A DNA stretch of 34,465 bases from Candidatus Colicola equi (GCA_018066175.1 JAGHRV010000031.1:1-34465), one strand, 5' to 3'; numbered from the stretch's first letter, positions 8,969 through 16,273 are shown. Notes: generated by a model not told the origin, from the letters alone. A program made the numbers and translations.

Positions 8969-9011
8969 AAGTGTTTGTTTTTTATTAGTTAATAATTATT
9001 GTTTTCTTGTT

Positions 9012-9085
9012 TTGTCAGCAGTACCCAACCCAATGGCTACTGCCATAATACGCGCACATATACGCGTTATATATAAGGTGTAGCC
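9012..9085 (-). repeat. Repeat R, short copy between genes E and D
   Basis: Starts directly after the gene E stop. Hairpin 1 reads CGCGTATATGTGCGCG, which still pairs as RNA through G-U wobbles where other copies have C-G. Hairpin 2 is GCAGTA/TACTGC. The copy stops at GCTGACAAA without GATCTTTGA and runs straight into the gene D leader. Confidence 0.85.
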
Positions 9086-10090
9086 TTATTCCGGATCTGC
9101 GAACACGGCATGATAAGTTACGTCTTCATTCACTTTCGGAGCATCTGCTGCGTCCTTGAATAGAACGTCAGGCTTAGTGCCAGTACCAATGTAGATTGCT
9201 TGGTCCGTCCATCCTACGAATACCGAACCGGTGCATGCATCCGGCACACCAGGTTGAGTAGGCAATTCGGTTACTTTGCCACCGTCAGCCACTTCCGTTG
9301 TCGGACTTCCTTCAGTATAGACCTCGCCATCTACATACCAAGTCACAGTATGATTAGCCGACGGAGTCACATTGCCCGTTGCTTCTTCGCTATCGCAATA
9401 AATATCGCCACCAATCGCTTTCACTTTCCAAGTGTATGTTACATCATTGGTCAAGCCGGATTTTTCGTATGGAGAAGTGGCATCTGTATAGACACCATTA
9501 TTCCAACTAACTTGATATTTAGTAGCATGTTCTACTGCTCCCCATGTCAGTGTTGCCGACCCATTCCCCGCCGTCGCCGTCACAATTGGCTTCGCAAGGT
9601 CTGTGGTACAAGAGGGATCAGCAGTATAGGTGACTGTCATTGTGGATATTGTAGCGTTCGCTGTACAAGTAAAAGTAACTGATGATGCGTTGCCAGACCA
9701 ATTAGTATTATTCATAGTTCCTACACTAGCAGTCCATGTGCCCGCTCCGAGCGCTATTGCAGTAATGTTGCCTGCTGACGATGTGAACGTTAATGTGCCA
9801 TAATTGGTCTTATCCTTTGTGTTCTTGTAAACACGCAATGAGGTTGTTCCGGATGTGTTCCAAACACGCGTGTTAGTGCTACCATGAGTTGTGCTAAAAG
9901 AAATTGGACTAATGGTATAATTTTGATTTTCGGTTAATGCAGTTCCCTCACCATTGTTGGGCTTTGTAATACCTAATGCCTCTAAACCAGCATCGGTATT
10001 GAAAATGAAAGTCACTTCTGTTCCCCACACATTTGTACTCAGCAGGATGCCTATCAGCATCGTTGCTAAAAATTTGAATTTGTTTTTCAT
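9086..10090 (-). CDS. Gene E: secreted FN3/InlB protein
   Basis: 334 residues. The 23-residue signal peptide (MKNKFKFLATM to STNVWG) is identical in protein and nearly so in DNA to that of gene F, although the mature proteins are unrelated until the last repeat. Residues 24-165 form a beta-sandwich-like domain (TEVTFIFNTDAG, NTRVWNTSG). Residues about 166-245 are an FN3 domain (GSATLTWGAVEHATKYQVSW). Residues about 248-334 are a half InlB repeat (VFVGWTDQA to YHAVFADPE). The leader overlaps the end of a 51-residue small ORF. Probably exported to the envelope; role unknown. Confidence 0.92.
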   Translation of the reverse strand: MKNKFKFLATMLIGILLSTNVWGTEVTFIFNTDAGLEALGITKPNNGEGTALTENQNYTISPISFSTTHGSTNTRVWNTSGTTSLRVYKNTKDKTNYGTLTFTSSAGNITAIALGAGTWTASVGTMNNTNWSGNASSVTFTCTANATISTMTVTYTADPSCTTDLAKPIVTATAGNGSATLTWGAVEHATKYQVSWNNGVYTDATSPYEKSGLTNDVTYTWKVKAIGGDIYCDSEEATGNVTPSANHTVTWYVDGEVYTEGSPTTEVADGGKVTELPTQPGVPDACTGSVFVGWTDQAIYIGTGTKPDVLFKDAADAPKVNEDVTYHAVFADPE

Positions 10091-10109
10091 AATGTTTTGT
10101 TTTTATTAG

Positions 10110-10265
10110 TTAATAATTATTTGTCCCAATTTTCAATTTATATTTGTTAATTATATTCGTTCTTGTTTCTTGTTCCTTTGCCTTCTCGCGGTCCTTAAAC
10201 ATCTCCCTAATACGAGGCTCCAAAACCGCCATTGCCTCTTCGGCTGTATAATAGTTTTGTTTCAT
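10110..10265 (-). CDS. Small ORF, 51 residues, upstream of gene E
   Basis: ATG at 10265 to TAA at 10110. The product starts MKQNYYTAEEAMAVLEPRI and is charged and probably helical. I do not recognise it. Its stop lies 19 bases before the gene E start, so it may be a leader gene of E or the last gene downstream of the XRE pair (a terminator separates them). Its last 22 codons, in the same frame and with the same stop, recur at 17853-17921 before gene G, where the 5' part is missing. Conservation of that block could reflect coding or leader function. Moderate confidence that it is translated. Confidence 0.5.
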   Translation of the reverse strand: MKQNYYTAEEAMAVLEPRIREMFKDREKAKEQETRTNIINKYKLKIGTNNY

Positions 10266-10281
10266 ATTTCCATTTTATACC

Positions 10282-10297
10282 TTTCACAATAGTGTAC
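10282..10297 (+). repeat. Inverted end repeat of the XRE toxin-antitoxin unit, downstream end
   Basis: TTTCACAATAGTGTAC. Its core AATAGTGTAC is exactly inverted at 11282-11291. It lies just beyond the terminator of the toxin-antitoxin operon. Confidence 0.6.
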
Positions 10298-10333
10298 AAA
10301 CAAAAGCAACAACTCCATCAAGAATTGTTGCTT
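10295..10333 (-). terminator. Rho-independent terminator of the XRE pair
   Basis: On the minus strand a perfect nine-base stem AAGCAACAA/TTGTTGCTT (10304-10312 with 10325-10333) and a 12-base loop, followed by TTGTTTG. It sits 26 bases after the XRE stop codon. Confidence 0.75.
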
Positions 10334-10359
10334 ATAAGAGAAAATATGTTCTGCAGAAT

Positions 10360-10683
10360 CTACAAGACGGCTGCTACTCGTTTGGACGTAATGCTAAACT
10401 TATGTTTAGAAGGTTTACTCTGTGTAGAAACAATCAGATCATCCTCTAACGCGACGGCCATCTTAGCAATGGTAGCCATTGTTAAATTATGCGTCCCGCA
10501 TAACCAACGACTCACTTCCGTCTCGGTCTTGCCTAATTTGGCTGCAAAGTCTTTCTGAGACATACCCTTAGCTTCCAGCAAATCATAAACACGATTCGCA
10601 ATCATCACTTGCATGTCTACTTGCTTCTTAATTTCAGGAGGCGTCTTGCGACGAATCTCTTCCATAAGCGGATTCACTAACAT
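10360..10683 (-). CDS. XRE-family HTH antitoxin-like regulator
   Basis: 107 residues. A helix-turn-helix of the Cro/C1 (XRE) type lies at about residues 35-85: ANRVYDLLEAKGMSQKDFAA, then LGKTETEVSRWLCGTHNLT. The short C-terminal tail is basic. It starts 12 bases after the upstream gene stops, in one operon under the promoter at 11206-11237 and closed by a terminator. This two-gene layout fits a HigBA-like toxin-antitoxin module with the antitoxin second; the regulator would bind the operon promoter and neutralise its partner. HTH assignment is firm, the antitoxin role is inferred. Confidence 0.85.
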   Translation of the reverse strand: MLVNPLMEEIRRKTPPEIKKQVDMQVMIANRVYDLLEAKGMSQKDFAAKLGKTETEVSRWLCGTHNLTMATIAKMAVALEDDLIVSTQSKPSKHKFSITSKRVAAVL

Positions 10684-10695
10684 AGCCTTAATGTT

Positions 10696-11175
10696 TTAGT
10701 CGTTAATCGTAAAAGTTAATTCTCCAACTAATTTACTACCTTTGATGGTAATTATTTGTTGCTTTTCATACCTACGTATCTCTATATCAATCTTCTGGAG
10801 AGTCTCCACGCATTGATTAAGATGAGCATCTTCTTGGTAAGTCGCCGTCTCTTTAATTCCGCCATTACCTAAAATCAAAACTTTGTATCTTAAATTTAAG
10901 CAATACAACCGCAACGATGTCGTTTCTAAATGAGAAGGTAAGGCAATCACATTATCACTGCGTTTCCCTTCATAGCGAAAATAGCGATCGTCTATGCCCT
11001 CACGAGTGATAACATCCAATCGATACACCAATTGCTGTAAATCAGATGGGTGCGACTCGGAATAAGTCATCAAGAATTTCTCGAATTCAGTCGCCGTCTC
11101 TCCTTCAAAACGAGGAGAATACAAACAAACCTTGTCATGCTCTTCCAGTAATTCTAAAAACAGATTTCGTTGCAT
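10696..11175 (-). CDS. Putative toxin partner (possible HigB/RelE-like) of the XRE regulator
   Basis: 159 residues from ATG at 11175 (MQRNLFLELLEEHDK). An in-frame TTG at 11208 is excluded because it lies inside the promoter -7 box, and AAGAAGG stands before the chosen ATG. The C-terminal half (TSLRLYCLNLRYKVLILGNG then GIKET) resembles the strand-rich core of HigB/RelE-type RNases, where a Leu-Arg-hydrophobic strand is followed by a substrate-facing strand; the similarity is weak and I see no clear catalytic set. Gene order and the XRE neighbour support a type II toxin. It could also be an uncharacterised regulator. Confidence 0.65.
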   Translation of the reverse strand: MQRNLFLELLEEHDKVCLYSPRFEGETATEFEKFLMTYSESHPSDLQQLVYRLDVITREGIDDRYFRYEGKRSDNVIALPSHLETTSLRLYCLNLRYKVLILGNGGIKETATYQEDAHLNQCVETLQKIDIEIRRYEKQQIITIKGSKLVGELTFTIND

Positions 11176-11205
11176 AATAAAACGCCTTCTTTTTATTTGA
11201 CGCTG

Positions 11206-11237
11206 CAAAGATACAACTTTTTTTCGGAATTACCAAA
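11206..11237 (-). promoter_or_regulatory. Bacteroidales promoter of the XRE pair
   Basis: Minus strand: TTTG (11234-11237), 20-base spacer, TATCTTTG (11206-11213). Transcription would start near 11200, about 25 bases before the ATG at 11175. Confidence 0.85.
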
Positions 11238-11281
11238 TTTTACGCCTAAAAAATCAACTTTTATGTTAATTTCTCTTATAA

Positions 11282-11296
11282 GTACACTATTTCAAA
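11282..11296 (-). repeat. Inverted end repeat of the XRE unit, upstream end
   Basis: TTTGAAATAGTGTAC on the minus strand, directly following GATC at the end of repeat R. Its partner is at 10282-10297. Confidence 0.65.
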
Positions 11297-11390
11297 GATC
11301 ACTTTTTTTGTTAGCAGTACCCAAACCAATGGCTACTGCCATTTCTTTCGCGCATATGTACGCGCTATACGCGGTATATAAGGTGCGTCT
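11290..11390 (-). repeat. Repeat R, copy downstream of ORF6N gene
   Basis: Read on the minus strand: CACCTTATATA, CGCG-rich hairpin 1, GGCAGTAGCCATTGGTTTGG with TACTGC (hairpin 2), AACAAAAAAAGTGATCTTTGA. It is separated from the ORF6N stop by about 135 bases that contain a partly decayed second copy (CATTGACCATTGGGTTGG, near 11487-11505) and a 20-base palindrome. Confidence 0.8.
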
Positions 11391-11455
11391 TGTCCCTAAT
11401 TATATGCTCCCCACCGGTTATTTGTGTCTCTTTCCCCTCTCATTCCCCCATTTCC

Positions 11456-11475
11456 AGGTTCGTATATACGAACCT
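11456..11475. promoter_or_regulatory. 20-base perfect palindrome, copy 1
   Basis: AGGTTCGTATATACGAACCT. The same palindrome occurs at 14298-14317 and the similarity extends to about 33 bases (CCGCAAAA on one side, GGAAA on the other) in inverted orientation. A perfect 10+10 palindrome suggests a site for a dimeric DNA-binding protein or a recombination site. No bound protein can be named. Confidence 0.6.
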
Positions 11476-11526
11476 TTTTGCGGTCATACTCCAACCCAAT
11501 GGTCAATGCCAAAATTTTAGGTTACG

Positions 11527-12114
11527 TTATTCCTTATCTCTCTTTGCGATTGCCTCGTAGCCAATGGGATTGGGACGAGAGGTGTCTCGGCGGCTTTCTA
11601 ATTCCGTAAGAATAGTATCCACCCCAGACATCACCGCTCTAAGTTGCTCTGCTTGCTCTTGTTGGGTTGACTCCAATTTGTCCATTCTATACATCAATGC
11701 ACCATTCTGAGCTAAATACTGATGCATCGCCACAAAACCACGCATCAACTGTACTCGCGTATTTACTGCTACTGAAGATTTTAATACCGCACTCAACATA
11801 GCAACACCCGCCTCGGTAAAAACAAACGGCATTGTAGAACCGATGTTGTAATTGGGGGGTGTCACAATTTGTGATACCCTATTGAAAATCAATTCATTAG
11901 CCTCTTCATTTGACAAAACAAACATAAAATCCTCCGGGAAACTATCCCTATTACGGCGCACAGCTTGTTTCAGCACACGAGTCTCGATGCCGTAATAACG
12001 TGCCAAGTCGAAGTCAAACATAACAGGTATGCCTCGCACAATATAGATGCGACTGCGTATCTCTTCTACTTCAGGACTTGATACCATTTTTACTATGTTT
12101 GTGCCTTTTGCCAT
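11527..12114 (-). CDS. ORF6N-domain DNA-binding protein
   Basis: 195 residues. An ORF6N domain spans about residues 17-105 (IRSRIYIVRGIPVMFDFDLA, YYGIETRVLKQAVRRN, FPEDFMFVLS, FVFTEAGVAMLSAVLKS). A coiled-coil-like stretch follows (about 135-170) and the end reads PIGYEAIAKRDKE. A paralogue at 20880 has the same start (MAKGT) and end (PIGYEAIAEREEK). ORF6N proteins are phage- and mobile-element-associated DNA binders. It starts 57 bases after the RhuM-like gene and probably shares its promoter at 13296-13327. Its exact role is unknown. Confidence 0.92.
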   Translation of the reverse strand: MAKGTNIVKMVSSPEVEEIRSRIYIVRGIPVMFDFDLARYYGIETRVLKQAVRRNRDSFPEDFMFVLSNEEANELIFNRVSQIVTPPNYNIGSTMPFVFTEAGVAMLSAVLKSSVAVNTRVQLMRGFVAMHQYLAQNGALMYRMDKLESTQQEQAEQLRAVMSGVDTILTELESRRDTSRPNPIGYEAIAKRDKE

Positions 12115-12171
12115 TATTTTAGTTTACGTTAATTATTTCTTTTCTCTTTTGACGAATCCTTTATTTGCCAT

Positions 12172-13023
12172 CTACACTTGTTCCAAGATTATTCTCTTAT
12201 CAATACCCATCTTCTCAAATGCAAATAACCTGCGACCTAAGTCCTTGAACGATGCCCCAAAATGATACAAATCATCATCTATAACCAGGAACCGATCGTG
12301 GAAATTAGACTTATATTGCCTTATCTCAATCTTTCTGCCATTTTGTTTCTCACTCAACTCTTCTGCCTGCTTCAACGCCGCATTAACAGTATCCGTATAA
12401 ATAGTGGCACTCACACCCGTCCCTCTTTCATTCAACATCGCAATCACATCCGAGTTAACATAAGTATCAATCAGCACCACTTCTCTCTTCGCACTACGAA
12501 TCAAATCTTCCACAAAAACCCTTGCCCCAAATACTTGCCCCTCAAAGAAAACACCCTGCGTCGGAGGTAAAGCTGCATGTATCTCTATATCAAACGCCCT
12601 CTGCTGTTCCTCCACCTGGCTCACCCTATGCTCTAACCGCTCAAAACGTTGCGCAAAAGCATAACCATTAAGTAAGTAGTTCTTGATTACATTATTTGCC
12701 CATATACGGAAGGCCGTTCCATTCGGGGATTTAACTCGATATCCAACCGAAATAATAACATCCAAATTATACACACTAACGCGACGCGTTACTTCCCTAG
12801 AACCTTCCCTTTGAACTTGTAAGAATTCCTTACATGTTGCACCTTTTGATAATTCACCTTCCAAATAGATATTACGAATATGCATCGTAATATTTTGTGG
12901 AGCGCGTTGGAATAATTGCGCCATCTGAGCCTGCGTAAGCCACACCGTCTCATTCTCCAAACGTACCTGCAACTGCAAATCCGACGTCGGTTGGTAAATT
13001 ACTATTTCGTTCTGATTGGTCAT
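12172..13023 (-). CDS. RhuM-family DNA-binding protein with PLD-like C-terminus
   Basis: 283 residues. The N-terminal two thirds of the first 140 residues match the RhuM family (VWLTQAQMAQLFQRAPQNIT, GELSKGATCKEF, YNLDVIISVGYRVKSPNGTA). A short coiled-coil linker follows. The C-terminal part (about 160-283) resembles a single phospholipase-D-like half: FFEGQVFGARVFVEDLI, VVLIDTYVN, then HDRFLVIDDDLYHFGASFKD, where H-x-R-x4-D sits in place of the usual HxKx4D. The family is common in gut Bacteroidales near ORF6N genes and defence or mobile islands. Whether it cuts nucleic acid or only binds it cannot be told from sequence. First gene of an operon with ORF6N. Confidence 0.9.
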   Translation of the reverse strand: MTNQNEIVIYQPTSDLQLQVRLENETVWLTQAQMAQLFQRAPQNITMHIRNIYLEGELSKGATCKEFLQVQREGSREVTRRVSVYNLDVIISVGYRVKSPNGTAFRIWANNVIKNYLLNGYAFAQRFERLEHRVSQVEEQQRAFDIEIHAALPPTQGVFFEGQVFGARVFVEDLIRSAKREVVLIDTYVNSDVIAMLNERGTGVSATIYTDTVNAALKQAEELSEKQNGRKIEIRQYKSNFHDRFLVIDDDLYHFGASFKDLGRRLFAFEKMGIDKRIILEQV

Positions 13024-13295
13024 TCTAATCTACTATACTATCATATTATCTAATCTATCTCATACTCTCACGCACGTATATATACGCGGGCGAAAAGAAA
13101 ACAACTATTCGCGCCACCCTGGCGGGGAGCGTGAATAAACGTGAGGTCAATATGTGTTAATCATCGTTCATACGCAGTGATGTGCCATTTTCCATAAGAA
13201 ACTCCGCCTAAACGCTTGCGCATCGCGATTCAGCGAACTCTCCAATTTGGTTGCCGTTTATATACGTATATATGTACGTGTTTTACTTTCGGGTG
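13024..13295 (-). promoter_or_regulatory. Long untranslated leader of the RhuM-ORF6N operon
   Basis: About 265 bases lie between the promoter at 13296-13327 and the RhuM ATG. No ORF of note. It contains alternating purine-pyrimidine palindromes (GTATATATAC near 13073; TATATACGTATATA near 13260) and a hairpin CGCCA/TGGCG (13112-13124). Such a long structured leader could be regulatory. Confidence 0.55.
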
Positions 13296-13327
13296 CAAAG
13301 ATACAAATAAAAATCCATATATACAAA
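13296..13327 (-). promoter_or_regulatory. Bacteroidales promoter of the RhuM-ORF6N operon
   Basis: Minus strand: TTTG (13324-13327), 20-base spacer, TATCTTTG (13296-13303). Confidence 0.8.
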
Positions 13328-13421
13328 TAAATTACAAAGAAAATTAAATTTTCTTAACGATAATGGCATTTTTTGTGCTTTTTCTAAGAAAAAGATGCCA
13401 ATATAGACAGGAATATGGCGC

Positions 13422-13445
13422 AAAAAAACGGTAACATCGTTACCG
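13422..13445 (-). terminator. Rho-independent terminator of the YafQ-type pair
   Basis: Minus strand: perfect stem CGGTAAC/GTTACCG with loop GAT (13429-13445) followed by seven T (13422-13428). It lies about 33 bases after the toxin stop. Confidence 0.88.
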
Positions 13446-13477
13446 ATATTACCGCTAAAAATCAATCACAAGAAGTG

Positions 13478-13753
13478 TTATCCAAACAAGGACTTATGTG
13501 TTCCGGTGGCAATCAATAAGAGTTCTAATTCTGATTCCTTTTTTCGCCAAACTATCAACCAATCATCCTCGATATGTGCTTCCCAAAAGCCAGCATATTG
13601 ATTATGCAGAAGATGTGGCAGATATGCCTCAGGAAGGGTCCCCGTTTCTTGTAAAAGGCCAAGCACCCTCTTTAGCTCTTGCATGTCCTTTCCTTCCTTC
13701 TTACACTGCTTCGCCCCCTTGCGAAACTGGCTAGAATATCTGAGAATATACAT
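13478..13753 (-). CDS. YafQ-family (RelE superfamily) mRNA interferase toxin
   Basis: 91 residues, the usual length for YafQ toxins. Family features are visible: start MYILRYSSQFRKGAKQCKKE, GTLPEAYLPHLLHNQYAGFW, then AHIEDDWLIVWRKKESELEL and the C-terminal LIATGTHKSLFG, where a His before a terminal Phe is the usual catalytic neighbourhood. Members cut ribosome-bound mRNA. The start lies one base after the antitoxin stop, so translation is probably coupled. A terminator follows. Assignment is strong; activity is inferred from the family. Confidence 0.92.
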   Translation of the reverse strand: MYILRYSSQFRKGAKQCKKEGKDMQELKRVLGLLQETGTLPEAYLPHLLHNQYAGFWEAHIEDDWLIVWRKKESELELLLIATGTHKSLFG

Positions 13754-13754
13754 A

Positions 13755-13964
13755 CTACAAACTATCTACAAATTCATCTATAGACGCCATTGTTTTAATG
13801 CGTCCTGCTTGGATATCTTCAATGGCTTTATCCATACCACTCTTTTTTTGTGGTACACATTCAAAGCCAAGAACTTTCACAATGGTCTTGAACTTCTTTG
13901 CTTCCATTCGTGGTACTGCTACCGAGAAAAATTCATAAGCTGGTGTCATTGCTGCTGTAGGCAT
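13755..13964 (-). CDS. Antitoxin of the YafQ-type pair
   Basis: 69 residues from ATG at 13964 (MPTAAMTPAYEFFSVAVPRM), chosen because AAAGGAG stands six bases upstream and the longer in-frame start at 14027 lies within the promoter. It is basic in the middle (EAKKFKTIVKVLG) with a C-terminal toxin-binding-like tail (MDKAIEDIQAGRIKTMAS then IDEFVDSL). It has no obvious RelB/DinJ N-terminus; I assign it as antitoxin by size, position and the one-base gap to the toxin. Such antitoxins repress their own promoter, here 13997-14028. Confidence 0.85.
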   Translation of the reverse strand: MPTAAMTPAYEFFSVAVPRMEAKKFKTIVKVLGFECVPQKKSGMDKAIEDIQAGRIKTMASIDEFVDSL

Positions 13965-13970
13965 CGTAAA

Positions 13971-13977
13971 CTCCTTT
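13971..13977 (-). promoter_or_regulatory. Shine-Dalgarno site fixing the antitoxin start
   Basis: AAAGGAG on the minus strand, six bases before the ATG at 13964. It decides against the longer ORF from 14027. Confidence 0.75.
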
Positions 13978-13996
13978 CTTTTTGCGTTTTGCGACG

Positions 13997-14028
13997 CAAA
14001 GGTACAGAAAAAAAATGACATACACAAA
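13997..14028 (-). promoter_or_regulatory. Bacteroidales promoter of the YafQ-type pair
   Basis: Minus strand: TTTG (14025-14028), 20-base spacer, TACCTTTG (13997-14004). Confidence 0.85.
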
Positions 14029-14075
14029 TAAAAAATGCTTTTCAGGCCATTTTTGCACTTTTTTTCAAAAAAATT

Positions 14076-14108
14076 ATCAGGTATAGATCAGGTATACGTC
14101 AGGTAAGG
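14076..14108 (+). repeat. Three tandem 11-base repeats (iteron-like)
   Basis: ATCAGGTATAG, ATCAGGTATAC and GTCAGGTAAGG lie head to tail at one helical turn per copy. They sit 48 bases upstream of the antitoxin promoter, in the centre of the divergent region. Spacing of about one turn suits cooperative binding of a protein to one DNA face. Confidence 0.7.
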
Positions 14109-14297
14109 ATGAGCCTATAATCATCACCCCCCAACCGGCTCCGAATTTTCACCTTTGGCATGGTTTTTGTTGCCATCCAAATCTGCTGTTTTTTTCACCA
14201 AAATCACACCAATTTTCAGCGGTAATATAAGCACTATATTACTGCTTTTTTGTGTCTCTTTTCCCGATGAAATCTGGACTTTTTTCGTCCCGCAAAA

Positions 14298-14317
14298 AGG
14301 TTCGTATATACGAACCT
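14298..14317. promoter_or_regulatory. 20-base perfect palindrome, copy 2, before gene F
   Basis: Identical to 11456-11475, about 50 bases upstream of the gene F start. The flanks are also shared in inverted orientation. Its position before F would fit an operator. Confidence 0.6.
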
Positions 14318-14368
14318 GGAAAAAATAAGGAAAAACAAACTAATATTAACTAATAAAAACAAAACATT

Positions 14369-16162
14369 ATGAAAAACAAATTCAAATTTTTAGCAACGAT
14401 GCTGATAGGTATCTTGCTGAGTACAAATGTATGGGGAGCGGTAGAGTACAACGAAATCGCATGGGGAGATATCAATAGTGATGATACTATTATTATTGTA
14501 GGTGTCAAAAGCGGTGATAACTATGTGATGGTTCAAGCTACACCACCAACTCCCACAAAGGTAACCATTTCGAGTGATAAAATTACCACTTTTACAGCAA
14601 ATACAGAATTTGTTGCGGAAGTGACGGGGGCAACAATTAAATTCAGAGTCGCAGATGGTGTTACAGGAACAAATGCAAAATACCTTTTGGGTAAAAATGA
14701 TAATAATGGGCTTAGTGTCGCTAAACCAGGCTCAAATTCCAATGTCTTCTCTATTGACAATACTGCTTCTGGTGGTCCTCGAATGAATTTTACATACACT
14801 AAGCAACGTTGGTGCGGTATTTATAATAAGCAGGATTGGAGATGCTATGAATCTAAGGATGCCACCAACATCAAGGATACTAAAACTTTGTTCTTCAAGA
14901 AAAAAGATGCTACCCCTGCTTATACCATTACAGCCCAATCTAATAACGTTGCTTATGGAACGGTTTCGTTAAGTGGTAAGAAAATTACTGCATCACCTAA
15001 TACAGGATATACATATGCTTCTCCTGCTGCATATACGGTGACAAGTGGAACAGCAACTGTTGTGCAAGATGGTAATGAGTTTACGGTAACTCCGGAATCT
15101 GATTGTACCGTGCGAATCAATTTTGCGGCTAAGCAAATTGCCACCATCACTCTGATGGAAGCAGGAACTCCTGTTGCCGGTCCTTCGGGTAAATATTCCG
15201 GTGAGACCTATACTTTGCCTTCAAGTGTGACCAATGTATGCGATGGTAAAACGTTTGTTGGTTGGAGTACAGTAGATATTACTATGCCAGGTGACAAACC
15301 GACAGAGAATTATTATGGCAAAGGTGCCGAAGTCACTTTGGCAGCAACCAACACTTTCTATGCTGTGTATGCAGAAGCAGAAGGTGGAGCAGACCCTGTT
15401 GCTTATACCGCAGGAGACGAAGGTTCATTCGTCTTGGCTGCCTTGAATGATGGGAAATGGTACGCTTTACCAACTAATCCAACTGTATCAAGCGGAAAAA
15501 TTACAGGTGTAGAGATATCGGTATCTCAAACAGGAGGCGGAGTTAATTATGTAACCACAGAAAATGCTACAGGTTTTACTTGGACGATTGCTAATGCAAC
15601 AAACGGACAAACTATTTCGGATGGAACGAAGTATATTTACCATAAAAATGGTGGCAGTTCGGATACCAATCTTGATTATGGAACAGGAACAACCTATACT
15701 TGGACAATTGAATCTGAGACGAATGGTCTGACTTTTAAAGGTACAAATGGAACAACTATAAACAACCGTGGTATGTTGGTTAGTGGAACTACTTTTGGTG
15801 GATATGCCTTATCCAACGAGGATCAATCTGGTTATTATCGTATTAGTGTTTTGCCTATTAGTGGTGCGACTTATTCCAACTACACCACTTGTGGTTCGAA
15901 GTACTCCGTTACTTTCAAGAATCAGGAGAGTGTGATTAGTACGACTGAATATACTGCTGGAACAGTTATTCATGCTCCTGCAACGGCAGAGAACACCTGC
16001 GGTGAAGGTTTCTTCTTCGTGGGTTGGTTGGCTCAACCGTTGTATGTGGGTGCAACTCCTAATCCCAAACCAGCCGGTTTGATTCAACCTAATGGTGAAA
16101 TCACCGTTCCCGCCGAGGATGTGGTTTATTATGCAGTCTTCGCAACGAAGGTGATTAATTAA
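14369..16162 (+). CDS. Gene F: secreted InlB protein with WYALP module
   Basis: 597 residues. Signal peptide MKNKFKFLATM to STNVWG (23 residues), same as gene E. Residues about 24-180 form a beta-rich domain related to those of D and G (WRCYES then LFFKKKD). A divergent InlB repeat follows (about 183-252, YTITAQSNNVAYGTVSLSG), then an InlB repeat (about 253-340, TFVGWSTVD to FYAVYAEAE). Residues about 345-510 begin with LNDGKWYALPTNP, a module also present in A and I. The last half InlB repeat (FFFVGWLAQ to YYAVFATKVIN) ends the protein. Repeat R starts right after the stop. No catalytic motif and no type IX sorting domain seen. Confidence 0.93.
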   Translation: MKNKFKFLATMLIGILLSTNVWGAVEYNEIAWGDINSDDTIIIVGVKSGDNYVMVQATPPTPTKVTISSDKITTFTANTEFVAEVTGATIKFRVADGVTGTNAKYLLGKNDNNGLSVAKPGSNSNVFSIDNTASGGPRMNFTYTKQRWCGIYNKQDWRCYESKDATNIKDTKTLFFKKKDATPAYTITAQSNNVAYGTVSLSGKKITASPNTGYTYASPAAYTVTSGTATVVQDGNEFTVTPESDCTVRINFAAKQIATITLMEAGTPVAGPSGKYSGETYTLPSSVTNVCDGKTFVGWSTVDITMPGDKPTENYYGKGAEVTLAATNTFYAVYAEAEGGADPVAYTAGDEGSFVLAALNDGKWYALPTNPTVSSGKITGVEISVSQTGGGVNYVTTENATGFTWTIANATNGQTISDGTKYIYHKNGGSSDTNLDYGTGTTYTWTIESETNGLTFKGTNGTTINNRGMLVSGTTFGGYALSNEDQSGYYRISVLPISGATYSNYTTCGSKYSVTFKNQESVISTTEYTAGTVIHAPATAENTCGEGFFFVGWLAQPLYVGATPNPKPAGLIQPNGEITVPAEDVVYYAVFATKVIN

Positions 16163-16261
16163 GGCGCACCTTATATATAACGCGTACATGCGTACATGTG
16201 CGCGTGAGAAATGGCAGTAGCCATTGGGTTGACTACTGCTAACAAAAAAAGTGATCTTTGA
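16163..16261 (+). repeat. Repeat R, copy after gene F
   Basis: Directly follows the stop. Hairpin 1 is lengthened here by an inserted ACATGCGT-like unit (ACGCGTACATGCGTACATGT then GCGCGT) and still pairs almost end to end. Hairpin 2 is GCAGTAG/CTACTGC. It ends in GTGATCTTTGA, where the Bro unit begins. Confidence 0.87.
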
Positions 16262-16273
16262 AATAGTGATTAG
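16257..16273 (+). repeat. Inverted end repeat of the Bro unit, left
   Basis: TTTGAAATAGTGATTAG. The inverse at 17566-17582 matches at 16 of 17 bases. Confidence 0.75.

Larger units (their letters stand above)
14029..14368. other. Central divergent intergenic region
   Basis: No gene seen. This 340-base gap is the point from which all genes of the inner locus diverge. It holds three tandem 11-mers (14076-14108), a 20-base palindrome (14298-14317), T-rich tracts and the gene F leader. The leader just before the ATG (TTAACTAATAAAAACAAAAC) is identical to that of gene E. Confidence 0.7.

Noticed and set aside
11208..11208. Longer starts at 11208, 14027, 16549 and 19286
   Set aside because: Each lies within or upstream of the recognised promoter; the downstream ATG has correct spacing or a ribosome binding site.
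14076..14108. CRISPR array or replication origin at the tandem 11-mers
   Set aside because: No spacers, too few and too short repeats, and no cas or rep gene nearby.
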